A stretch of DNA of 23,913 nt from a virus. The stretch lies in the IMG/VR virus record IMGVR_UViG_3300021139_000151, positions 1 through 23,913 of that record. The stretch is one strand, 5' to 3'. A program made the position numbers and the translations under genes. The notes beneath the pieces were generated by a model that had not been told where the DNA came from, ran no database searches, and was given only the letters and a program-made list of their open reading frames with translations. The number at the start of each line of letters is the position of its first letter. The stretch's first letter is position 1. Shown one piece after another: positions 11,734-21,289 of this stretch.

Positions 11734-11736
11734 TTA

Positions 11737-13635
11737 ATGCCTGTTTCTTTTGATAACGATAAGGCCGCAGGTCAGATTGTCCAAATGTACCAAGAGCGAC
11801 GCTCTCACCGCAGTGGACAATTTAGACGCATGCAGGAAATACGTGACCACTACAACGGTGACGTAATTGTTCCATTGCCTGAGTTAGACGAAGCAGAGAA
11901 GCCAGCAATTCCTAACTTGATTGCTCAAGGTATTGATGCGTTCGCTATGCGAGTGGCATCAGTGCTACCAGACATTCAGTACCCTGCACTTCGCCCAGGA
12001 ATCCAGTCTTCAGAAAACCGTTCTCGTGACCGTCGCCTAGCCAACATTGGTTGGTGGGATATGAACCGTATGGGAACCAAGTTGCGCCGCCGCGCACGTC
12101 ACCTTACTGCTTACGGTATGAGTGCTGTATCTCTTTCTCCAGTTTCTCTTGATCCATCAGACAACCGCAAGATTCCACACTGGCGCGTACGTAACCCACT
12201 CGCTACCTACCCATCGCCAATGATTGACCCAGACAACATGGAACCACAGGATTGCATCTTTGCAGACCGTCGTCCCCTTGGCTGGATGAAAATGCATTAC
12301 CCACAACAGACTTCTGTCTTGTACAAGGGTGACAAAACTGACACAGACATGTTTGAGATTCTTGAGTACCTAGATGCTGCTGAGACTGTTCTTGTAGCCG
12401 TTGGTGCTGAAAAACAAAAGAACCAAGGTTTTACACAGGAAACAGGAAAGGGTGTTGCTACACACATTATCCTTGAGCGTATCCCTAACCGTGCAGAAGT
12501 TTGTCCAGTAGTTATCGCTGGACGTATTACGCTTGACCGTCTACAAGGTCAATTTGACCAAATGCTTGGTATGTACCAGCGCGAAGCAAAACTAGACGCA
12601 CTAAACACAATTGCAGTATTCCGCAACGTATTCCCAGACGAATGGGTTGTATCTCCTGCTAACGCTCCGACCAGCCCACGTATTGTTCAAGAGGCTGACG
12701 GCAAGATGGGTATCCGAGGTATTTTGGACAAAGGACAGATTCAGATTGTCCACCCACAGCAAACACAAGATACACCGATGGCGCTGGACCGCCTTGAGCG
12801 AGCACAGCGACTTACGGCTGGTATTCCTGCCGAATTTGGGGGCGAGTCTGGCTCTAACATTCGCACCGCCCGACGTGGGGCTTCAGTCCTGTCTAGTGCA
12901 GTTGACATGCCACTCCAGGAATACCAGGAAATCTTCTCACAGTCAATGGAACTGGAGAACATGCGTGCAGTTCAGATCATGAAGTCATACTACGGAAACA
13001 AGCCAAGTATGTTCTTTATGGGTGGCGATGGCAAAGTTGTTAGCGAAGACTACACACCAAACGAAACATTCGAAACACACTTTAGTTACGTTAAGTACCC
13101 GATGCCTGGCTCAGACATTAATGCCATGATTGTTTCAATTGGTCAACGTGTTGGTATGGGAATCATGTCTAACGAAACTGCTCGTACTATGGACCCTGCA
13201 ATTGAAGACCCTACATTAGAAGCAGACCGTGTTGAGATTGAAGGATTACGCAAAGCACTCCTAACCGGTCTTGAACAACAAGCCGCTCAGGGTTCACTTG
13301 ACCCATCTATCATTGCTAGAATTGCAAAGATGAAAGCACAACGTCACGTATCGCTCGAAGATGCAGTTGCAAAGATTCACGAAGAAATGCAAGCCGAGCA
13401 AGCACAAAAGGCTCAAGCAATGCAGCAACAGCAGCAAGGCCAAGCACCAGGACCAGAGGCACAACCAGGAATGGGTTTGTCTCCAGAAAACCCAATGCAA
13501 GGCGGAGCACCAGCACCACAAGGTAAGCCAGACCTATCAGCACTTCTTGGTGCGTTAGGTGGGGGCGGAGCACCAGGTGGGGCACCAGGCGGACCAGTAG
13601 CACAAGCACCAGCACCAGCACCAGCAGGAGTGTAA
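11737..13635 (+). CDS. portal protein
   Basis: Position three bases after terminase, length 632 aa and content (early M-Y-Q-E-R-R region, a basic DNA-facing middle, a long helical stretch at about 330-560) support portal: the dodecameric ring at the capsid vertex through which DNA passes. Residues 540-632 form a low-complexity tail: a Q-rich run (Q-Q-Q-Q-Q-G-Q) and then Pro/Ala/Gly repeats (A-P-G-G, A-P-A-P), encoded by short CCAGGN/GCACCA DNA repeats. A disordered tail of this kind is unusual; it could contact the internal proteins encoded next. Identification is mainly by gene order and size. Confidence 0.82.
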   Translation: MPVSFDNDKAAGQIVQMYQERRSHRSGQFRRMQEIRDHYNGDVIVPLPELDEAEKPAIPNLIAQGIDAFAMRVASVLPDIQYPALRPGIQSSENRSRDRRLANIGWWDMNRMGTKLRRRARHLTAYGMSAVSLSPVSLDPSDNRKIPHWRVRNPLATYPSPMIDPDNMEPQDCIFADRRPLGWMKMHYPQQTSVLYKGDKTDTDMFEILEYLDAAETVLVAVGAEKQKNQGFTQETGKGVATHIILERIPNRAEVCPVVIAGRITLDRLQGQFDQMLGMYQREAKLDALNTIAVFRNVFPDEWVVSPANAPTSPRIVQEADGKMGIRGILDKGQIQIVHPQQTQDTPMALDRLERAQRLTAGIPAEFGGESGSNIRTARRGASVLSSAVDMPLQEYQEIFSQSMELENMRAVQIMKSYYGNKPSMFFMGGDGKVVSEDYTPNETFETHFSYVKYPMPGSDINAMIVSIGQRVGMGIMSNETARTMDPAIEDPTLEADRVEIEGLRKALLTGLEQQAAQGSLDPSIIARIAKMKAQRHVSLEDAVAKIHEEMQAEQAQKAQAMQQQQQGQAPGPEAQPGMGLSPENPMQGGAPAPQGKPDLSALLGALGGGGAPGGAPGGPVAQAPAPAPAGV

Positions 13636-13638
13636 TAC

Positions 13639-14061
13639 ATGCCAAGAACAGGTAAGGGCGGTTCACGCCAAGGTACGCCAGGTCAAGCATACGGAAACCG
13701 TACAGATCTGAACATGCCAATGAGTACAGTACCAAATCAAGAGTATGGCAAAGCCGCAGCGCAAAAGGCTGCACAAGCCGCAGTGCCAATGGGTGCTTCA
13801 CCAGTTGCACAGCCAGCACCAAGCATGCCAATCCCAAGTGGCAATGTTCCAACACCAGGTTCTATGAACTTTCTTGGTGCAACAGAACGACCAATGGAAC
13901 CAGTACAAGCAGGTCTACCTTCAGGCCCAGGAGCAGGTCCAGAAGCCATAGGTATGCCACGTAATACAATTTCAAACGCATTACAAAATCTTTTGCGTGA
14001 CCCTAACGCAAATTCAGGTACATACGAATTGGCCGCCACTGCTAGAGCCTTTGGACTCTAA
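13639..14061 (+). CDS. Pro/Ala-rich virion-associated protein (140 aa)
   Basis: It starts three bases after the portal stop and ends in a TAATG overlap with the giant gene. The N-terminus G-G-S-R-Q-G-T-P-G-Q-A-Y-G-N-R-T-D-L-N looks conserved, as small actinophage proteins after portal often carry a similar P-G-x-x-Y-x-N-R-T-D-L peptide (from memory). The middle is disordered (Pro, Ala, Met, Gly), and the end has a helix (N-T-I-S-N-A-L-Q-N-L-L-R). Composition is like the portal tail, hinting at shared interaction. Function unknown; probably a head-completion or internal protein. Confidence 0.7.
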   Translation: MPRTGKGGSRQGTPGQAYGNRTDLNMPMSTVPNQEYGKAAAQKAAQAAVPMGASPVAQPAPSMPIPSGNVPTPGSMNFLGATERPMEPVQAGLPSGPGAGPEAIGMPRNTISNALQNLLRDPNANSGTYELAATARAFGL

Positions 14062-17000
14062 TGCCTTCGATTAATACTACAGAAATACTTGGCAAGCCTA
14101 ATACACAAGGCATTGCTGGTTTAATTGAAACTAACCTCCAAGGAGCCATCAAAGGCTACTCTGGTGAAAACGCTGACCAGCAAGCAAGAATTTTAGCGTA
14201 TTACAAGAATAACCCTAATGCAATGAACAACCCTGCTCAGGTGTATGGTCTTGCTACTTCGTTGAGACAAGATCCTCACACTATTACTCAGGCGTTGAAA
14301 TACCTTTCGTTATACAACGAAGGAACAAAGCACATTTACGAACAAGCCAATGGCAGCAACCTAGGCCATCAAATTTGGCACGGCATTACTTCTGTTGGTA
14401 ACACTATTTGGGATTCACTTACAAGTGGAGAAAACTGGAAAAACGCTTTTGCTCGTCCAGTAATGAAATACGTTAATTTTTGGACACAAGGTGACGTTGG
14501 ACAAAAAATAATTAATGCAGACGTAAGCGGCGCTAAAGGTGCTGCCGATGCCGTTGTCGGACTTGGAAAAGTAAGTAGCAATGTTCTTAATAGGGTTGAT
14601 ACAACTCTTGCAGAACTTGTTGGTGCACAAGGTATTAACGGATACAAAGATGCTTGGCGAACAGTTAACAATTTTGCACAAGCGCCTATTAATTTAATTA
14701 ACCCATTTAGTGACCAAAATGGCTATCAACTGATGGCTCACACTATGGCATACTACGAATCTCTTGCCAATCAAAAAGGATGGGCATACGCTCTGGGTCA
14801 CATGCTTCCAAGCATCGCCGCTATGTACGCAAGTGATGGATTCTTAGCACCTGGTATTGCTGGCGAAACAGGAACAAGCGAGTACTTGTCTGCAATGTCC
14901 GAAGCGGAACAAGCATTAGCCAAGGGTGAAAAACTAACTGTTGAACAGAAAAAGTTAATTGACGCATCTCCAAAAGTTAAAGAATTAGAACGACAAGCAA
15001 AAATGGAAGGGCCACGAGGTCCTGTTGCAAACATAGCGGACAAAGTTTCTACTCCTTTGGGCGGTATTGCAAGACTTGCAAAGATGGCTGGCAAGCCAAT
15101 GACAGATGTCAAGTTAAATGCTCTTTACTTGCTTAACCAAGAAACAGCAAAAATAGAACACCATCAATTGTGGGAAGACACCAAGGGTGGTGTAGTAATT
15201 GGTTCGGATGGCAAACCTAAAGATTTAGGTCGCCAGACACTTGAATACTTTGGCATGAATCCAACAGGTGCTTTCTTTGACACCACATCAGGTCTTTTTG
15301 ACATTTACACAAAGTACCTTGGAGCGGACCCACTAGGTGCTGCTGGTAAAGTATTTGCCGCTGCACGTTCATTTGAAGGTCTATCACCACGTCTTGCTGA
15401 CTTCTTAGAGACAACACGCAAATCATTGTTTGACATGAAGGGCAACAGAATTACTGGTGCACAATTTAAAAACGATGCACTACTTGGCCAATCGTACGGA
15501 CGTGCCGCTGGAAAACTGAATCAAATGATGGGTGGCCTAAGTATTTGGTTCCGTGGTCTTGGTATCCACAACGCGGGCGATATCTATGCAACATCAAGAT
15601 TAGCCAACGTTGCTACTTCGTATCAATATATGGCAACGCACACTGGTTCTGAAATTGCTCGTGCCTACCGTGGTGTGTATTCAGATAAGGCTATTAAATT
15701 GCTTGACAAAGCCAAAACGTTTAACGATGTGGTTGACGTTCACGCAATGCTTGCTGATGGCTACGGTATGGTGCACGACGTTGCTCCAACGCTAGGCATG
15801 TATGGCAAGATTAAGACTGTTCTTGTTGATGCAAACAAAGTCATGGACGACATGGCTATTTCTGCAATTCTCAATGAAGACATGCCTGTACTTAAGCGTT
15901 GGACCAAAGCGTTCAAGGAACGTGGCTATGATGCAACTCCGGACAGCGCAATGTTTATTGCCTCTGCAAAAGCTGACCTTCGTTGGCGCACAATCTTTAG
16001 ACGTTGGTGTTTTACTCAGTTAAGTAAATCGCCAATGTACTACAGCGAAGTTTTGCAACGCATGGAAACCCATTCTATTGTTCCTGGTGACTACAACGCT
16101 ATTGCCGCTATTCAAGACATGGCACGCGGTGCGTTTGTACCAGAACGAGAAGTAGTTGCAATGGGCGACACTTTGTACGCAACCTCTACACCAGAAGATT
16201 ACGTTACCGCTTACCGCAATTGTCTTTACAACATTGTAATGCGTAATGCTACTGCCGGTATGAGACAGACAGAACTTGACTCAGTATCAAAGATGGTAGA
16301 AAACCACATTTGGGATGAAGTTGTACGCATGACTGGTCTTGATGGTGGTGGTGCGTTAAAGCGTGTTTATACTGCCGGTCCTAACGGTTATGAACTATCT
16401 AAACTTGTAGATGCAGAAGGTAAAGAGTTTACCGCTGCAAACGGTACTCAGCAACTTGGTCACTTAAAGATGCCTCTTGCTAAAGACATTAGAAACCTGT
16501 CTCGCACAATTCGTAATGAAATTACCAAGGTAACCCCAGACACTCGAAACATTCACGACTTCACTGCTTGGGATAACGAGATTCGTTCTATTGCCACAGA
16601 ACGCGGTTTGTTAAAAAATGAAGTTAGCAAATATGGTAAAGAAATTGCTAAGTACCGTTCAAAAGGTTTTAAGGACTCTAAGGGTTACGAAGTACTTAGT
16701 GAGCGTGGTATTAAATCTTACGATAAAACAGTTGAAGAAATTGACAAACTTGCTAACGCTACCTATGCAACTCCAGATTTAGGTCAAGAATTTACTAATT
16801 TCTACAACACCCTTCACACTAAATACAAAGATGTTGCACAGCAAATTGAAGACCACAAAGCCGCCATGGAAGAACTTGCTCATCGTAGGGCAAACCCTGC
16901 AATGGAGTTTGATACTCCTGCACCCAAGCCATTGTCGCCACAACACGTTGAATCTCTAAAGGGTCAACTGCACGCATACAACGATCACCTGATGTCTGCC

Positions 17001-20000
17001 AACCTTCTTCTTAACCCAGAACAAATTGTCAAAGAAGAACAAGCAATGCTATGGGCAAGAGAACAAGCAGGCATGTTTGGTCCTGGCGATGTTGCTAAAA
17101 CAAAGATTGCGGAACGTTTTAAGAACAACCTTGACGAAATTAAAAAAGACCGCCCTAACTACAGAAGCAATTTTCAAGTTGTAGTTGACGGACTTAACAG
17201 AACACTAAGCCTTGTATTCGTACCATTGGCGCTTCTTTCTGGCCGTTGGGCAATGCACGTAGGTTTGTCAGAAGGTGCCCTTAACGCTTTCCGCCAAGGC
17301 CCATTTAAGTTGTTTGAACAATCACTTGCTAAATCTATTGCTAAGCACGAACTTAACGGTATTCCACTTGCCGAGGGTGGGCTTCGCGACAAGCAAGTAA
17401 GCCTTCTTCGTGACGTAGTTGCTGGAACAATTATGGGCATGGAAAGCAGTGTCCTTAGAGCAATGAATCCTGAAAAGGCTGACCGTCTTATTGGTGATGC
17501 TGTATCACTACACCTTCGCCACGATGGATGGAAGGGTGGGGTTCACGGTAACGATACCGTTATGCCCGACATGCCTGGAAAGACGGAAGACATATTTACC
17601 ATTAATGGTGAAGGAACAGTATCTCAAGGAAAAGCAGTTCGCACTGACGACATGAGAGTTTTAAACCCAAACACAAGTGGGTACTCAACTGCTTTGTCTG
17701 AGTGGGCAAACATGATTACTAACGACAAGATTTTTGCTCCTGTTGCAAAAGAACTACACGAAAAAATTGTTGTTGAAGGACATGAATTCTGGGGTACGCG
17801 AGGCAGCGACACTTGGCGCAAAGACATTGCAGATAATCTTTTGCCAGCAGCGCGTAAGGCTATTAATGATTTAACACCAGAAGAAGCCGCTCGCATGCGT
17901 CAATTTGATGGCATCAACGCTAACCCAAACCTTTCTTCAATGAGTATGGAAGACCGTGAATTGCTTAAGGTGCAACGTGAGGCTGAAACCGGACGTGCAG
18001 AAGCACTTCAGTCAATGTCACCAGACCTTCGTTACATTCAAGATTCAATTGACAAGTTCCATGGATCAGGTGGAAAAATTGAATCGTTCCCAAGCGGTAA
18101 AACATCACCAGCAGATTTGGCTAAATTAGAAAAAGACTTTGCTCCTCTTAAACAATTTGAACAAGAATGGCGAGCAAGTAAAAAAACATGGGACCCTGAA
18201 AGTGGTACGTCTGAAGGACGTAGAGCAGGTGTTATTAACGCTGCCTTTGAACTTCATCGTGATAAAGGTCTTAATCTTTTAGTAGCAAGAGATTCAGAAG
18301 GTAAAATCACTGGTGCTTTGTCTTGGTACGAGACTGGTTCAATTCATGTTCAAACCGTTGGTTCTTTGGGTGGCGGTGCTGGTGCCGCATTGGAGCACGA
18401 ACTTGCAACACAAATTGTTGAAAAGTATGGTTATGGCGTTAAGCATAGGTATGACATTGAATTTGGATCATGGCCTTACCACGAAAAAACAGGCAAAATA
18501 CCAACTGCTAATTGGGAAGGCAAAACATCAGAAGCGATGTTTAGCGCTGAGCAAATTGAAAAGATTGCTGCTCTTAAGCCAATGCCATCAGCACTTGGTA
18601 TGTCTGCTGACGAAAAGTTCCGTCTTGCTTCTAAAGAAGATGCCGCACGTCGTGCTGTAGAAAACATCATGGGTACATTTTTTGGAACTGCTGGTTCTGA
18701 AGGACACGTACTTCACACAGAACTTCTTGACCACGTTGTTTCAGGTACAGTTCCAGGGCCAAAAGAAATGACTGAATTGATTGCTCGCATGGGTGATTCA
18801 GCACCTCGTGACATTCCTGCACGTGGATTAGAGGGCATTAGTAGTTTGGGTGGATTTGCCAAGACTGTTATTAGCCGAGTTTCTGAACAAGGTCACGATA
18901 AGATTCTTGGACCAATGGTTAACTGGTTGGTTCGTAAGCCAGTGTACCTTGGTGATTACCACAGGGAAATGGAAATATTGCGTCCATTGATTAACAACGG
19001 AACGCTTCACGAAGCACAAGCAGAAATTATTGCAGAAAACAAGGCTCTTATGCGTATGAGTCGTTTTGTCCACAACCCTAAAGATAAGACGATGTTTGAA
19101 ACAAACATGCGTGTTGTTGCTCCGTTCTACTTCGCTAAAAACCAAGCATGGCGACGTGCTTTCCGTTTGGCCAAAACAGATCCAGGTGCAGTTGAAAAGT
19201 ACATGAAGTTATGCCTTGCTGTTACTGACTACATCTCGACAACATCTGATAAGAGTGCAATCCCAGGTACTCACATTCCTGGTACAGAATTTATAGGTAA
19301 TATTGCTGGGCTTAACCCGTTGTTCAACACTGCTGCTGGTTTTGGAAAAATGGCATTTGGTCTGACAGGTAGTGCCGGTTCAGTTACATCTATTGTTCCA
19401 ACAGGTGACCAGATGGGATTTGGAAACATGCTTGGTGAATTTATTCGCCCACCATGGGGACCGCTTATTACTGTCCCTGCCAAATGGATTCGTGACTACA
19501 CAGCCGCTAACCACTCACCAGTTGCACAAAAATGGATTAATGGATTCCTTGGTAAGGCATCTTCATACTCCTCTTGGACACGAGATGTATTGCCGTCTGG
19601 AACATTACAAGACGTATTGGAATTAGGAGCAGGTATGTTTAACATGCCTAACTCAACCATTCAGTCAACTGAAAATCAAATGCTTAACAATGCCGTAGAC
19701 AACCTATTTGCTCAACAACGCAAGATTGTAGAAAAAGAATATGACTACACTGGCATGACTCAAGCACAGCGTGACATGATGGTTCGTGGTCTTACCGACC
19801 AGGCCGTAAGTAACATTCTTAACAACCCTGAACAACGCCAAGCGTTCCTTGACCGTGCTAAGCAAGGCGCAATGATGATGTCGTTTGTTAAAACAGTACT
19901 TAACTTCTTTAGTCCTTTGGCGCTTAGTCTTAATGCAACGTTCTCAAAGCAGCCTGAGTTTGACAAAATTCTTGCTGAAAAGAATCCAGATGGAACACCT

Positions 20001-20774
20001 AAGTACACAACAATTGAAGCGGCTGACATCTTTGCTCAAAAGTTTCCAGACAACATTACTGACCTTATTTCTCACACAAAGTCAACGTACTCTAATTTCC
20101 CTGAAACCCAAAGTGCTGTTGACTTGTTAACAAATAACCCTGGAACAGTGCGAGACTACCCGTATGGTTCTGCAATGCTTGTGAATCGTAGTTCAAACTA
20201 TTCACCACAGGCATACCAGTTAGAATTGTCTATGAATCTTCGTAGTCGTGAAGCACCTAGTGAATATCTAAGTTCTGCACTATACGGTATTGGTAATGAC
20301 TATTACTACAATTTCCTAAAGCCTGAGATTATGGCTATACCTGGTGCTACCGAGCAAGTAATGATGCGTCTTGCCGATGGTTCTTCCAAAGCAACAACAG
20401 AACTTAATTACAATGGTTTTAAGCAATTGGCTGCAATGGCTAAGTCATACGGTGATACCACTAACCCAATTTGGTACGACCAATTTACAGGTGCGGCAAA
20501 AAAGAATGTTGCCAACAAGGCTCTTGAAGATATGACCAAGATGATTAAAGACCCTAACGTTACTGCTATTTCTCAAGACGACAAAGATAAGTTTCAAGGT
20601 CTTATAGATCAGTACAATGGTTTCCTAAAGGCTTACCGTAATCTAACTGGTGGCGGTGCATCGGCCTTGTCTAATTCATGGTATGCCTTCTGTGAGGATG
20701 CAGCGGCATCTGAATATTACGCAAATCAATCATATTTTATTAAATCAGTTCTACAGGCAATGCCTAACAAGTAA
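14061..20774 (+). CDS. giant internal/ejected virion protein (2237 aa), polyvalent type, with GNAT-like segment
   Basis: One uninterrupted frame encodes 2237 residues between the portal and scaffold genes. Most is helical and charged, with a hydrophobic stretch at about 1048-1065 (T-L-S-L-V-F-V-P-L-A-L-L). About 1365-1500 resembles a GNAT acetyltransferase fold: L-L-V-A-R-D-S-E-G-K-I-T-G-A-L-S-W (near 1404-1420), then V-G-S-L-G-G-G-A-G (near 1433), like the acetyl-CoA pyrophosphate loop, and an E-x-x-L helix. About 1665-1720 has M-R-V-V-A-P-F-Y-F-A-K-N-Q, similar to C-terminal domains of phage large polyvalent proteins (LPD38-like). Such proteins are packaged and ejected with DNA, and can carry enzymes acting early in infection. 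Position argues against a tail tape measure. No RNA-polymerase or transglycosylase motif was recognised. Function of the rest is unknown. Confidence 0.75.
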   Translation: MPSINTTEILGKPNTQGIAGLIETNLQGAIKGYSGENADQQARILAYYKNNPNAMNNPAQVYGLATSLRQDPHTITQALKYLSLYNEGTKHIYEQANGSNLGHQIWHGITSVGNTIWDSLTSGENWKNAFARPVMKYVNFWTQGDVGQKIINADVSGAKGAADAVVGLGKVSSNVLNRVDTTLAELVGAQGINGYKDAWRTVNNFAQAPINLINPFSDQNGYQLMAHTMAYYESLANQKGWAYALGHMLPSIAAMYASDGFLAPGIAGETGTSEYLSAMSEAEQALAKGEKLTVEQKKLIDASPKVKELERQAKMEGPRGPVANIADKVSTPLGGIARLAKMAGKPMTDVKLNALYLLNQETAKIEHHQLWEDTKGGVVIGSDGKPKDLGRQTLEYFGMNPTGAFFDTTSGLFDIYTKYLGADPLGAAGKVFAAARSFEGLSPRLADFLETTRKSLFDMKGNRITGAQFKNDALLGQSYGRAAGKLNQMMGGLSIWFRGLGIHNAGDIYATSRLANVATSYQYMATHTGSEIARAYRGVYSDKAIKLLDKAKTFNDVVDVHAMLADGYGMVHDVAPTLGMYGKIKTVLVDANKVMDDMAISAILNEDMPVLKRWTKAFKERGYDATPDSAMFIASAKADLRWRTIFRRWCFTQLSKSPMYYSEVLQRMETHSIVPGDYNAIAAIQDMARGAFVPEREVVAMGDTLYATSTPEDYVTAYRNCLYNIVMRNATAGMRQTELDSVSKMVENHIWDEVVRMTGLDGGGALKRVYTAGPNGYELSKLVDAEGKEFTAANGTQQLGHLKMPLAKDIRNLSRTIRNEITKVTPDTRNIHDFTAWDNEIRSIATERGLLKNEVSKYGKEIAKYRSKGFKDSKGYEVLSERGIKSYDKTVEEIDKLANATYATPDLGQEFTNFYNTLHTKYKDVAQQIEDHKAAMEELAHRRANPAMEFDTPAPKPLSPQHVESLKGQLHAYNDHLMSANLLLNPEQIVKEEQAMLWAREQAGMFGPGDVAKTKIAERFKNNLDEIKKDRPNYRSNFQVVVDGLNRTLSLVFVPLALLSGRWAMHVGLSEGALNAFRQGPFKLFEQSLAKSIAKHELNGIPLAEGGLRDKQVSLLRDVVAGTIMGMESSVLRAMNPEKADRLIGDAVSLHLRHDGWKGGVHGNDTVMPDMPGKTEDIFTINGEGTVSQGKAVRTDDMRVLNPNTSGYSTALSEWANMITNDKIFAPVAKELHEKIVVEGHEFWGTRGSDTWRKDIADNLLPAARKAINDLTPEEAARMRQFDGINANPNLSSMSMEDRELLKVQREAETGRAEALQSMSPDLRYIQDSIDKFHGSGGKIESFPSGKTSPADLAKLEKDFAPLKQFEQEWRASKKTWDPESGTSEGRRAGVINAAFELHRDKGLNLLVARDSEGKITGALSWYETGSIHVQTVGSLGGGAGAALEHELATQIVEKYGYGVKHRYDIEFGSWPYHEKTGKIPTANWEGKTSEAMFSAEQIEKIAALKPMPSALGMSADEKFRLASKEDAARRAVENIMGTFFGTAGSEGHVLHTELLDHVVSGTVPGPKEMTELIARMGDSAPRDIPARGLEGISSLGGFAKTVISRVSEQGHDKILGPMVNWLVRKPVYLGDYHREMEILRPLINNGTLHEAQAEIIAENKALMRMSRFVHNPKDKTMFETNMRVVAPFYFAKNQAWRRAFRLAKTDPGAVEKYMKLCLAVTDYISTTSDKSAIPGTHIPGTEFIGNIAGLNPLFNTAAGFGKMAFGLTGSAGSVTSIVPTGDQMGFGNMLGEFIRPPWGPLITVPAKWIRDYTAANHSPVAQKWINGFLGKASSYSSWTRDVLPSGTLQDVLELGAGMFNMPNSTIQSTENQMLNNAVDNLFAQQRKIVEKEYDYTGMTQAQRDMMVRGLTDQAVSNILNNPEQRQAFLDRAKQGAMMMSFVKTVLNFFSPLALSLNATFSKQPEFDKILAEKNPDGTPKYTTIEAADIFAQKFPDNITDLISHTKSTYSNFPETQSAVDLLTNNPGTVRDYPYGSAMLVNRSSNYSPQAYQLELSMNLRSREAPSEYLSSALYGIGNDYYYNFLKPEIMAIPGATEQVMMRLADGSSKATTELNYNGFKQLAAMAKSYGDTTNPIWYDQFTGAAKKNVANKALEDMTKMIKDPNVTAISQDDKDKFQGLIDQYNGFLKAYRNLTGGGASALSNSWYAFCEDAAASEYYANQSYFIKSVLQAMPNK

Positions 20775-20782
20775 GGAATAAA

Positions 20783-21289
20783 ATGCCAGAAACAACCCCC
20801 CAAGTAGAAAAAGTACCGACAATGAATGACATGGCTAACATGGCGCAACTATACGCCGTGCCAATGTCAGAAGGAGCACTTCAGGCAATAGCCAAAGATG
20901 CTACACCTGAAAAGGCTAAGGCTTTCGAGGAGCACGTAAAGACCACTGCACAGGGCCTATATCCCTCTCTAGCGCCACAGATTGCTGCTGGTATACCTAC
21001 GGCCCACCTTCTTGATCCGTACCGCCAGGTGGCTAAGCAAATGCTTGGAGAAAGTTTTGAGCCTGACTTTATTGCTGACCCTAAATCGGCTGCTGCTTTG
21101 GCTGGCAGGATAGATGAAAAAACAGGACGGCCTACTCTTATGAGCCTAGACCAATGGAAACAACACATTAAGTCCCACCCTGGATTTGGATGGGATACTA
21201 CGCCTGCTGCCCACGAACAAATTGGTCAGGTTATTAAAGCACTACATGAATCATTTACTCAACCACCACAGCAAGGAGCGATGCAATAA
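20783..21289 (+). CDS. hypothetical virion protein (168 aa)
   Basis: It begins eight bases after the giant gene, with AAGGAAT as ribosome site, and its stop overlaps the next start (TAATG). The N-terminus is disordered; residues 75-160 look structured, with L-L-D-P-Y-R-Q-V-A-K, D-P-K-S-A-A-A-L, M-S-L-D-Q-W-K-Q-H and P-G-F-G-W-D-T-T-P-A-A. This W/D-rich peptide also feels familiar from actinophage head proteins, but I cannot name a family. The short Pro/Gln tail recalls the portal tail. Probably a head-internal or ejection protein acting with the giant protein. Confidence 0.75.
   Translation: MPETTPQVEKVPTMNDMANMAQLYAVPMSEGALQAIAKDATPEKAKAFEEHVKTTAQGLYPSLAPQIAAGIPTAHLLDPYRQVAKQMLGESFEPDFIADPKSAAALAGRIDEKTGRPTLMSLDQWKQHIKSHPGFGWDTTPAAHEQIGQVIKALHESFTQPPQQGAMQ

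Noticed and set aside
13316-13855. 179-aa Leu-rich frame on the - strand
   Set aside because: It is the antisense of the repetitive Gln/Ala/Pro-coding end of portal and the next gene; Leu/Val richness follows from that.
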